Assembly (NCBI GenBank): GCA_016790965.1
Contig: JAEUNZ010000030.1
Location: forward strand, 25,584 to 89,583
Length of the DNA stretch: 64,000 nucleotides
Reading direction: 5' to 3'
Source: SSSZ01 sp016790965
GTDB taxonomy: Bacteria; Pseudomonadota; Gammaproteobacteria; Burkholderiales; Rhodocyclaceae
Shown: positions 44,827 through 52,693 of the stretch, piece after piece
Layout of the letters: each line of letters begins with the position of its first letter
Position numbering within the stretch: position 1 is the first letter of the stretch
The notes under the pieces: model-generated
The model's database searches: none
Seen by the model: only the letters and a program-made list of their open reading frames with translations
Told to the model about the DNA's origin: nothing
Program-made: the position numbers and the translations under genes

Positions 44827-46584
44827 ATGAACATGGGTATGACACCCGCGGTTGAAATTTTTCCGTGGAACCGGAATTTTGAAACCGGCATCGACCTGAT
44901 CGATCGCCAGCACAAGCGTTTGGTTGAACTTCTGAACATTCTAGTTGGCCACATCGCATTTCAGTCCGATGCCCCAACGCTCAATAAAATCTTTGATGAA
45001 CTGAAGGATTACACGATCGTTCACTTTACCGCTGAGGAAAAACTCTGGCGCGAATATTTCGGCGACGATGCCTGGGAAGAATGGCATAAGCATGCCCACG
45101 TCGACTTCGTTCAGAAAGTGCTGGAAATCAAGTCGCGTGAAAGCGAAGAAACGACTGATCAGGTCATTGAGGAAATCGTGACCTTTCTGACCCATTGGCT
45201 TGCCCTGCATATTATCGAATCGGACAAGCGCATGGCCAAGGTGGTGCTTGCCTTGCCTTCCGGTATTTCCCTGGAGCAAGCGAAGGAGCTAGCCAACAAG
45301 GAAATGGAAGGCGCAACCCGTGTCATGATCGACACGGTCATGGGGATGTACGACAAACTGGCCAATCGAACCATCCAACTCACAAGGGAAATCGCGCGCC
45401 GCGTCAAAGTTGAAGAAGAATTGCGCGCCGCCAAGGAAGAAATGTCTCGACTTCGTGATGAGGCGGTCGCAGCCAGCCAAGCCAAAAGTGTTTTTCTGGC
45501 GAATATGAGCCACGAAATCCGGACCCCGATGAGCTCGATTCTGGGACTCACTCACTTACTGCAAAAGCGCGTGCCGGATCCCGATCATTTGATCATGTTG
45601 AACAAAATTTCGGGATCGGCCAAACATTTGCTCGGCATCATCAACGACATTCTCGATTTTTCGAAAATTGAAGCGGATCACCTGGAGATTGAAGCGGTTT
45701 CTCTGGACGTTGGTGTAATGGTCAACAATATCGAAAGCATGTTCAGCGACCGAATTCGCGCGAAAGGCTTGCATTTCATTGCTGAAATCGATCCAGCGCT
45801 GGCCTCGCTATCGCTGATCGGCGATCCGCTTCGCGTTGGACAGATTCTGATCAACTTTATCAGCAACGCCGTGAAGTTTACGACCCAGGGCTCGGTCGCG
45901 TTGCGAGTCAAATTGGAGCGGCAGTTGGGCACACAAGTGACCGTGAAATTTGAAATCGAGGACACCGGGGTTGGTATTCCACCTGACCACCAAGAACGAA
46001 TTTTTGATGCCTTTGAGCAGGCAGAGACAAGCACGATGCGAAAATTTGGTGGCACCGGACTCGGCTTAGCAATTTCGAAACGACTCGCCATGCTGATGGG
46101 CGGGGGGGTCAGCGTACGCAGTCAGCCTGGATTTGGCAGCGTTTTTGAACTCACGATCCCCTTGCTGCTAGGCCAGGCGCCCAATGTCGAGATATCGCCC
46201 ATCATGGATCCGATAATCCGAGCTGGCAGTCGGGTATTGCTGGTTGAGGACAACGAAATCAACCAGCTGGTGGCCACTGAAATGCTGCAGTATGTTGGAT
46301 TGAATTTCGAGATCGCCAATCATGGCAAGGAAGCAATCGGTAAAGTACAGAGCGGCCCATTTGACCTGATCCTGATGGACATGCAAATGCCAATCATGGG
46401 CGGGCTTGAGGCAACCAAGGAGATCCGAAAACTAGGAATGACCATGCCAATCATCGCAATGACGGCGAACGTTTTCGAGGAAGACCGGAAGAGTTGCGAA
46501 GCGGCTGGCATGAATGACTTTGTGTCGAAACCAGTCGATCCGGACATTCTCTATTCAGTCCTGGCCAAATGGATTCCGGAATAG
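44827..46584 (+). CDS. Hemerythrin-histidine kinase-receiver hybrid sensor
   Basis: 585 residues, soluble. Residues 10-140 are a bacteriohemerythrin domain with the full di-iron ligand set: His29, His66, Glu70, His87, His91, His128 and Asp133. A helical linker (about 150-225) leads to the kinase: H-box ANMSHEIRTPMSSILGL near residue 230, N-box QILINFISNAVKFT, ATP boxes DTGVGIPPDH and GGTGLGLAISKRLA. The C-terminal receiver has LLVEDNEINQLVA, LILMDMQMPIMGG, MTANVF and FVSKPVD. Hemerythrin domains bind O2 or NO, so this should be a gas or redox sensor that drives the phosphorelay. It is the last gene of the three-kinase operon and starts directly at the previous stop. Confidence 0.95.
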   Translation: MNMGMTPAVEIFPWNRNFETGIDLIDRQHKRLVELLNILVGHIAFQSDAPTLNKIFDELKDYTIVHFTAEEKLWREYFGDDAWEEWHKHAHVDFVQKVLEIKSRESEETTDQVIEEIVTFLTHWLALHIIESDKRMAKVVLALPSGISLEQAKELANKEMEGATRVMIDTVMGMYDKLANRTIQLTREIARRVKVEEELRAAKEEMSRLRDEAVAASQAKSVFLANMSHEIRTPMSSILGLTHLLQKRVPDPDHLIMLNKISGSAKHLLGIINDILDFSKIEADHLEIEAVSLDVGVMVNNIESMFSDRIRAKGLHFIAEIDPALASLSLIGDPLRVGQILINFISNAVKFTTQGSVALRVKLERQLGTQVTVKFEIEDTGVGIPPDHQERIFDAFEQAETSTMRKFGGTGLGLAISKRLAMLMGGGVSVRSQPGFGSVFELTIPLLLGQAPNVEISPIMDPIIRAGSRVLLVEDNEINQLVATEMLQYVGLNFEIANHGKEAIGKVQSGPFDLILMDMQMPIMGGLEATKEIRKLGMTMPIIAMTANVFEEDRKSCEAAGMNDFVSKPVDPDILYSVLAKWIPE

Positions 46585-46746
46585 ATTCATTAATGATCGA
46601 CGATCCTTCTCTCGATGCATTTAAAGGCCAACATTGGTCCTGAGGCTACGGTCAACGACAGGTAACTGTTGGACTGCCGACAGATAAGGACATAACCGCC
46701 AACGGCAGCAAAGGCCGAAGACTCGCCTTCGACCAATGCCCAATAG

Positions 46747-48555
46747 TTAGCGGTTGCCGCCAGTCGGCAACGCAAACACCACCAGCGCCCCGCCACGTTT
46801 CGATCCGAACAGTGAATTCCCTCCGGCCGCCACGGCCACGTACTGGACGCCATTGACGGCGTAGCTGATGGGCGGGGCGTTGACGCCGGCGCCGCATTGG
46901 AATTGCCAGAGCAGTTTGCCGCTGGCGGCGTCGAAGGCGTTGAGGTGGCCGTCGGCTTCGCCGGTGAAGACGAGGCCGCCGGCGGTGGCGAGGACGCCGC
47001 CGACGAGGGGCTGCGTGGTCTTGTGCTGCCAGCGAATCTTGCCGCCTTCCCGGGTGGCGATGGCGGTGAGGGTGCCCCAGTTGGGTTCGTCGATGGGCTT
47101 CAGCTCGGTGTAGCGGCGCGGCTTGCCGTCCTTGCCCGCCGGCAGTTCGCGCACGGTGTAGCGCATGGGGATATGCGAGGCGGCAACGTAGGCGAGGCCG
47201 CTGCCCGGGTCGTAGGCCACCGGCGACCAGTTGGCGCCGCCGACGGCGCCCGGGGCGACACGGGTGCCTTCCGCGCTGGGCGGGGCGAAGAGGTTTTCCT
47301 GGGGGACGAAGGCTTCGGATTTGAAGAGCAGGGCGCCGTTGCGCCGGTCGTGGGCGAAGAACCAGCCGACCTTGGAGGCTTCGCCCACGGCGGGGATGGT
47401 GCCGTTGGCGGTGGGCAGGTCGAAGAGCACCGGCGGGCTGGCCACGTCGTAGCCCCACACGTCGTGGGGCACCTGCTGGTAGTGCCAGCGCAGCTTGCCG
47501 GCATCGATGTCGATGGCGGCCAGGGCGACGGTGTAGAGGTTGTCGCCGGGGCGCGAGCTGTCGTCGAGCTGGGGCGAGGGGTTGCCGATGCCCACGTAGA
47601 GCAGGCGGGACTGCGGGTCGTAGGCCGGCGTGGTCCAGGCCGAGCCGCCGCCGTGCTTGGCGGCCTCGGGGTATTTGGCGAGATCGGCCTTTTCCCGGGC
47701 GATGTCGCGGTGCAGGGGCACGCCGTCCGGCGTCGTGGCGCGGAATTCGCCCTCCCAGCCGGTTTCGGCGACGGTGTCGAACTGCCAGACGCGCTTGCCG
47801 GTCTGGGCGTCGAAGGCAGCGTAGAAGCCGGGGCGCCCGTAGCTGCCGGCAAAGCCCACGACGGCGCCGACCGGGGCGTTGGGGGTGGTGCCTTCCAGGT
47901 GCAGGCCGTAGCCGACGCCGGTAATGCCGATGACGACCTTGCCGTCGATGACCAGGGGCGCCATGTTGGCGCCGACGCCGGTGGTGCCGGTGGCGGCCTG
48001 GCCGCGCAGGCGGTCCTGGCTGTCGAGCTGGTCGACGGCCTCGGTGGGGCCGCCGTCGGTGGCCAGGGGCACGTCCCATACCGGCTTGCCGGTCTTGGCG
48101 TCGAGTGCGATCAGGCGGGCATCCACCGTGCCCATGAAGACCTTGCCGTAGGCCACGGCGACGCCCCGGTTGGCGGGGCCGCAGCACATCTTGTCGGTGG
48201 TGCGCTTGTGCTCGTAGCGCCAGAGTTCCTGGCCGGTGACGGCATCGATGGCGGCCACGTGGTTGTAGGGCAGCGCCAGAACCATGACGCCATCGACCAC
48301 CAGCGGCGTGGCCTGGAAGGAGGCGGGGATGCCGGTCTGGTAGATCCAGCGCGGCGCCAGTTGCCGCACGGAATTACGGTTGATGGCGGCGAGCGGCGAG
48401 AAGCGCTGGTTGGAATAATCGCGCCCGTAGGACATCCAGTTGGCGGCATCCTGCGGGGCGGCCCGCAGGCGCGTGTCGTCGACCGGCGCGGCGAGGGTGA
48501 AGGAAGAAACGCTGGCAAGGGCCAGCAGGCAGGGAAGCAGGCGGTGGTGGGCCAT
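46747..48555 (-). CDS. PQQ-dependent dehydrogenase (quinoprotein), second copy
   Basis: 602 residues from the ATG at 48555; the frame continues to 48594, but the signal peptide HRLLPCLLALASVSSFTLAA fits the later start. Same architecture as the 31742-33526 protein: NWMSYGRDYSNQRFSPLAAI, the vicinal Cys pair TDKMCCGPANRG, GGGSAWTTPAYDPQSRLLYV and late propeller blades such as VFTGEADGHLNAFDAASGKL. The motif PHDVWGYDVASPP again has Gly where related enzymes have the catalytic Asp of WDY. Periplasmic; likely electron acceptor is the cytochrome c4-like protein encoded next upstream on the same strand. The substrate is unknown. It and the first copy are separate paralogs, clearly diverged in sequence. 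Confidence 0.9.
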   Translation of the reverse strand: MAHHRLLPCLLALASVSSFTLAAPVDDTRLRAAPQDAANWMSYGRDYSNQRFSPLAAINRNSVRQLAPRWIYQTGIPASFQATPLVVDGVMVLALPYNHVAAIDAVTGQELWRYEHKRTTDKMCCGPANRGVAVAYGKVFMGTVDARLIALDAKTGKPVWDVPLATDGGPTEAVDQLDSQDRLRGQAATGTTGVGANMAPLVIDGKVVIGITGVGYGLHLEGTTPNAPVGAVVGFAGSYGRPGFYAAFDAQTGKRVWQFDTVAETGWEGEFRATTPDGVPLHRDIAREKADLAKYPEAAKHGGGSAWTTPAYDPQSRLLYVGIGNPSPQLDDSSRPGDNLYTVALAAIDIDAGKLRWHYQQVPHDVWGYDVASPPVLFDLPTANGTIPAVGEASKVGWFFAHDRRNGALLFKSEAFVPQENLFAPPSAEGTRVAPGAVGGANWSPVAYDPGSGLAYVAASHIPMRYTVRELPAGKDGKPRRYTELKPIDEPNWGTLTAIATREGGKIRWQHKTTQPLVGGVLATAGGLVFTGEADGHLNAFDAASGKLLWQFQCGAGVNAPPISYAVNGVQYVAVAAGGNSLFGSKRGGALVVFALPTGGNR

Positions 48556-48759
48556 GGGGCGAACTCCGAAGAGGCACGCTGCACGGGGCAGCAACGGCGC
48601 CCATGGTGCCGCCGACGCCCCGCGGGGCCTAGGGCAATTTGCCCAAGGAATCGCCGGTTTTTCGTGAAGTTTCTGCCGGGGTCTCGCGGGGGCCGCCGCG
48701 GGGGCCCCTCCCCCGCCGCCCTTCGTCCGGCCCTCGGGGCGCCGCGCCGCTGCGCCGGG

Positions 48760-49401
48760 TCAGGGCAGCGTGTTGAGGTACTGCGCCAGGGCGGCGATGT
48801 CTTCGTCCTTGAGCGGTGCGGTGGCGATCTGCATGAGGGGGTAGATGCGCTCGCCGGATTTGTCCCGGTAACGGGTGATGCTGCGCTTCAGGTACTCGAC
48901 CTGCTGGCCGGCCAAACGGGGGACGGTCTCGGCGCCGTGGCCCTGTTCGCCGTGGCAACGCTGGCACAGGCGGCGGAAGGTTTCACGGCCGGCGGCGACC
49001 TGGGGGGCGTTCCCCTTGCCGACGGGAACCTCGTTGCCGGCGTAATAGGCGGTGACGGCGATACGCTCGTCTTCCTTGAGCACCTTGATGAGCCCCTGCA
49101 TGAAGGCGTCCTTGCGTTCGCCGGCGCCGAACTTGCGGATCTGCTCGAAGAGATAGGCCGGATTCTGGCCGGCGAGGTTGGGAACCTCGCCCTGCTTGCT
49201 CACGCCGCTGTCACCGTGGCAGTTGGCGCAGAAGGCGGCGATCTTGCGCCCTGCTTCCGCTGCGGCGGCCCGCTTGGCCGGGTCGGCCAGCACGGCCTTG
49301 AGGCCATCCGCTCCCTGGCCCAGGGCCAGCGCGGGCAGTGCCGCCACGACGACGACGGAAAACGCGGCGAACGCACGCCGCAAACCCACCAAACCCGCCA
49401 T
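48760..49401 (-). CDS. Di-heme cytochrome c, c4 type
   Basis: 213 residues with a signal peptide (about residues 1-28, AAFSVVVVAALPALALGQG) and two heme-binding sites, CANCH in the first domain and CQRCH in the second. Each domain is a small c-type fold: VPNLAGQNPAYLFEQIRKF, ending in ERIAVTAYYAG, then VPRLAGQQVEYLKRSITRYR and a final DEDIAALAQYLNTL. The duplicated arrangement is that of cytochrome c4, a periplasmic electron carrier that feeds terminal oxidases. It lies on the same strand just upstream of the second PQQ dehydrogenase, with about 200 bases between, and could be its electron acceptor. Confidence 0.94.
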   Translation of the reverse strand: MAGLVGLRRAFAAFSVVVVAALPALALGQGADGLKAVLADPAKRAAAAEAGRKIAAFCANCHGDSGVSKQGEVPNLAGQNPAYLFEQIRKFGAGERKDAFMQGLIKVLKEDERIAVTAYYAGNEVPVGKGNAPQVAAGRETFRRLCQRCHGEQGHGAETVPRLAGQQVEYLKRSITRYRDKSGERIYPLMQIATAPLKDEDIAALAQYLNTLP

Positions 49402-49452
49402 GTCCCTTCCTCCCCGCGCCGCCCAGGGGGCAGCTAATACGAAAGGAGTAGT

Positions 49453-50241
49453 CTACTTGGCGGATACCTTTTCGTACAGGCCGACGACGCCTTCCATTTC
49501 TTCCAGGATGCGTTCGCTGGTGGTGGCCACGTTGGTGACCTGGGACTTGTCCTTGTCCGGCTTTTGGCCCAGGGCGGTGTCGAAGAAGATCCACTGCTGA
49601 TTGACCAGGGCGAGGCCGTCCTTGATGGGGGGGGTGTTGGCCGGCGCGGCGGAAAGCTCCTGGTGGGCGGCGACGAAGTCCTTGCGCGCCTTGTCGATTT
49701 CCGCCGGGGCGTTCGCCCCGCCGACGCCCCAGGCGGCGGCCTGGTAGAACTTGGCCAGGCGCTGGGACAGCATGCGCTGGCGACCGGCGATATTGACCAG
49801 ACGACCGGCCGTGGTGCCGGCGTGTTTTTCCAGCTGGACGGTGCCCTGATGCGCCAGGGCCAGCACTTCCTCGGAAAGTTGCAGCACCTTTGCTCCGTTG
49901 GCGGGGCTGGGTACGGCACCCAGGAGAACGTCCTTGTAGGCGAGCCAGGATTTTTCCAGTTTGAGGTAGGTGTCCTTGATTTCCGGCGCCGGGGCGAAAT
50001 TCTTGAGTTCCACCAGTTGGCGGTCGAAAAGGGCCACCGAGGCATCGAGAACCTTGCGCGAACGGTCGACATCGACCTGCATGCCCAACTGGAAATAGGC
50101 CTTGGCCATGCGCTGGGACAGCATGCGCTCGCGACCGGCCTTGTTGATGGCAGCATTGACGTCGGTGATCTGGGCCAGGGCTGGCGGGGCCGCGAGGAGG
50201 AAAGCCAGAAGCACGACGATGGGGCGAAAAATGGAACTCAT
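49453..50241 (-). CDS. Periplasmic protein with two PilJ-type N-terminal sensor domains
   Basis: 262 residues with a signal peptide (FRPIVVLLAFLLAAPPALA). The rest is two copies of the type IV pili methyl-accepting chemotaxis transducer N-terminal domain (PilJ-N, also seen in NarX-type sensors): each copy begins with the signature GRERMLSQRMAKAYFQLG or GRQRMLSQRLAKFYQAAA and forms a helical bundle. There is no membrane helix after the signal, no HAMP and no signalling domain, so it should be a free periplasmic binding protein that lends its sensor module to a partner. It precedes the cytochrome c4 gene by 51 bases on the same strand, which ties it to the respiratory cluster. Confidence 0.9.
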   Translation of the reverse strand: MSSIFRPIVVLLAFLLAAPPALAQITDVNAAINKAGRERMLSQRMAKAYFQLGMQVDVDRSRKVLDASVALFDRQLVELKNFAPAPEIKDTYLKLEKSWLAYKDVLLGAVPSPANGAKVLQLSEEVLALAHQGTVQLEKHAGTTAGRLVNIAGRQRMLSQRLAKFYQAAAWGVGGANAPAEIDKARKDFVAAHQELSAAPANTPPIKDGLALVNQQWIFFDTALGQKPDKDKSQVTNVATTSERILEEMEGVVGLYEKVSAK

Positions 50242-50423
50242 GGGGGGTCTCCTCTATCCCTTCCGGGCGCACGAACAGATGAAGATACGCGGGGTTCGCC
50301 GCCAAGAAATTGACCGGGGTTAACGGGCGACAGGCGCGCCCCCCCGACCTTTGCTCAGGTTAATGCAAAACGATTGAGTTCCGACCGACGACCGACCGGC
50401 GGCTCCCCTCGTCCCGCCAACGG

Positions 50424-51869
50424 TCAGCCCGTGCCGCCGACGGTGAGCCCGTCGATGCGCAGGGTGGGCTGGCCGACCCCCACCGGAACGCTCTGGCCGT
50501 CCTTGCCGCAGGTGCCGACGCCGGAATCCAGCTTCATGTCCCTGCCGATCATGGAGACCCGGGTGAGGGCGTCGGGGCCGTTGCCGATGAGGGTGGCGCC
50601 CTTGATCGGGCGAGTGACCCGGCCATCTTCGATGAGGTAGGCCTCGGCCATGGAAAAGACAAATTTGCCATTGGTGATATCCACCTGGCCGCCGCCGAAG
50701 TTGGCCGCATAGATGCCTTTCTTGACCGACCGCAGGATTTCCTCCGGCTCCTTGTCGCCTGCCAGCATGAGGGTATTGGTCATGCGGGGCAGGGGCAGGT
50801 GGGCGAAGGATTCCCGGCGGCCGTTGCCGGTGGGGGCCACGCCCATGAGGCGGGCGTTGAGGCTGTCCTGCATATAGCCCTTGAGGATGCCGTCCTCGAT
50901 GAGCACCGTACGCTGGGTGGGGTTGCCTTCGTCGTCGATATTGAGGGAGCCGCGCCGGTCGGGAATGGTGCCGTCGTCCACCACCGTCACGCCAGGAGCG
51001 GCGACGCGCTGGCCGATGCGGCCGGTGAAGGCGGAACTGCCCTTGCGGTTGAAATCGCCCTCCAGGCCATGACCGATGGCCTCGTGCAGCAGGATGCCGG
51101 GCCAGCCGGAGCCGAGGACGACGGTCATGGCACCGGCCGGGGCGGGGACGGCGTCCAGATTGGTCACCGCCTGATGCACTGCCTCCCGGGCGTAGCGCTC
51201 CAGGAGGGCGTCGTCGAAATAAGCGTAGCCGAAACGTCCGCCGCCGCCGGAGCTACCCTGTTCCCGCCGGCCACCGCCCTCGACGATGACCGAAATCGAA
51301 CAACGCACCAGGGGCCGGATGTCGGCCGCCAGACGGCCATCCGAGCCGGCCACCAGGATCACCTCGTACTCGCCGGTAAGGGAGGCCATGACCTGGCAGA
51401 CCCGGGTGTCGAGCCGCCGCGCGTGGGCCTCCAGCCGCTCCAGCAGGTTTACCTTGTCCTGGGCTGAAAGGGAGGCGATGGGATCCTGCGGCGCGTAGAG
51501 CACCGGGCGCCCGCCGCCGCCGGCCAGGGCGGGCAGGGTGCCGTCCTGGCCGGCGGCCGCGATGGCCCGTACGGCACCGGCAGCGTGACCCAGGGCCTTG
51601 AGGCTGATTTCGTCGGAATAGGCGAAGGCGGTTTTCTCGCCAGCCACGGCGCGCACGCCGACCCCCTGGTCGATATTGAAGCTACCCGACTTGACGATAC
51701 CCTCGTCGAGGCTCCAGGCCTCGGAGCGGCTGTACTGGAAGTAGAGGTCGGCGTAATCGACGCGGTGGCCGAGGATGTCGCCGAATACCCGTTCGAGGTC
51801 GGATTCCCCCAGGTCGAAGGGGGCGAGGAGCAGGGACTTGGCCTCGGTCAGGGCGGCGGTGTGGGTCAT
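50424..51869 (-). CDS. tldD: Metalloprotease TldD
   Basis: 481 residues, the usual length. TldD acts with TldE (PmbA) as a cytoplasmic zinc protease that trims unfolded peptides such as microcin precursors or CcdA. The zinc motif HEAIGHGLEGD (HExxxH) is present, with the typical GWPGILLHEA lead-in and later GRRESFAHLPLPRMTNTLM, GGQVDITNGKFVFSMAEAYL and GVGTCGKDGQSVPVGVGQP. The start ATG at 51869 overlaps the nitrilase stop as ATGA. No tldE gene is in the window. The trio yhdP-nitrilase-tldD is a common order in betaproteobacteria. Confidence 0.96.
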   Translation of the reverse strand: MTHTAALTEAKSLLLAPFDLGESDLERVFGDILGHRVDYADLYFQYSRSEAWSLDEGIVKSGSFNIDQGVGVRAVAGEKTAFAYSDEISLKALGHAAGAVRAIAAAGQDGTLPALAGGGGRPVLYAPQDPIASLSAQDKVNLLERLEAHARRLDTRVCQVMASLTGEYEVILVAGSDGRLAADIRPLVRCSISVIVEGGGRREQGSSGGGGRFGYAYFDDALLERYAREAVHQAVTNLDAVPAPAGAMTVVLGSGWPGILLHEAIGHGLEGDFNRKGSSAFTGRIGQRVAAPGVTVVDDGTIPDRRGSLNIDDEGNPTQRTVLIEDGILKGYMQDSLNARLMGVAPTGNGRRESFAHLPLPRMTNTLMLAGDKEPEEILRSVKKGIYAANFGGGQVDITNGKFVFSMAEAYLIEDGRVTRPIKGATLIGNGPDALTRVSMIGRDMKLDSGVGTCGKDGQSVPVGVGQPTLRIDGLTVGGTG

Positions 51870-52693
51870 GGTTTTTCCGTGTGCAGTGTGCGATGGGCGA
51901 GGGCCGGCAGGCTGGCCCGGGTTTCGGCGATGCGGGCGTGGTCCAGGTCGGCCATCACGAGGCCCGGCCCCTTGCCCTTGCGGTCGAGGATTTCTCCCCA
52001 GGGGTCGACGATCATGCTGTTGCCATGGGTGAGGCGCCCGCTCTCGTGGCGCCCCCCCTGTCCGACCGCCAGGACGTAGCATTGGTTCTCTATGGCCCGG
52101 GCGCGCAGCAGTATTTCCCAGTGGGCCCGGCCGGTGGTGTCGGTGAAGGCCGCTGGCACCAGGATCAGGTCCACCGGGGCCAGCGCCCGGTATAGCTCGG
52201 GAAAGCGCAGGTCGTAACAGATGGAAAGCGCAACGCGCCCAAAGGGGGTCTGGAGCGCCACCGGCGCCTCCCCCGGCTCGATGAAGGCGGCTTCGTCATA
52301 GACTTCCTCGCCCTTCCTGAAGCCGAAGAGGTGCATCTTGTCGTAGCGGGCCACGGCAAGGCCGTCCGGGTCATAGACCAGGCAGGCGTTGCGCATCTTG
52401 TGGGGCACACTGGCCGCCAGGGGAATGGAGCCGGCCACCAGCCAGATGCCATGGCGAGCGGCGGTGGCGGCCAGCCAGTCCTGCACCGGCCCGTTGTCGG
52501 GAGTTTCCCTGGCGCGCACCCGGTCGGCGTCGGCAGCGCCGATGATGGGGAAGTATTCGGGCAGGACGATGAATTCCGCCCCCTGGTCGGCGGCCTGGGC
52601 CACCAGATCCGCTGCGGTTTCCAGATTGTCGGCCACCCGGGGGCAGGAGACCATCTGAATGCCGGCCAGGCGGCAGTTTCTGGGCGGTGTCAC
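51866..52693 (-). CDS. Carbon-nitrogen hydrolase (Nit/YbeM-like amidase)
   Basis: 275 residues of the nitrilase superfamily with the catalytic triad: Glu in FIVLPEYFPI, Lys in ARYDKMHLFGFRKGE and Cys in ALSICYDLRFPELYRAL. The Nit-type features PFGRVALSICYDLRFPELYR and RARAIENQCYVLAVGQGG place it with the Nit1/Nit2-like group, which repairs deaminated glutathione or hydrolyses omega-amides. It is cytoplasmic with no signal peptide. It overlaps yhdP and tldD by four bases each (ATGA), so the three are translated together. The exact amide substrate is not known. Confidence 0.92.
   Translation of the reverse strand: MTPPRNCRLAGIQMVSCPRVADNLETAADLVAQAADQGAEFIVLPEYFPIIGAADADRVRARETPDNGPVQDWLAATAARHGIWLVAGSIPLAASVPHKMRNACLVYDPDGLAVARYDKMHLFGFRKGEEVYDEAAFIEPGEAPVALQTPFGRVALSICYDLRFPELYRALAPVDLILVPAAFTDTTGRAHWEILLRARAIENQCYVLAVGQGGRHESGRLTHGNSMIVDPWGEILDRKGKGPGLVMADLDHARIAETRASLPALAHRTLHTEKP

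Noticed and set aside
46897..49437. An 846-codon open frame opposite the second PQQ dehydrogenase and cytochrome c4
   Set aside because: Antisense shadow; both genes on the other strand have clear signal peptides and cofactor motifs.
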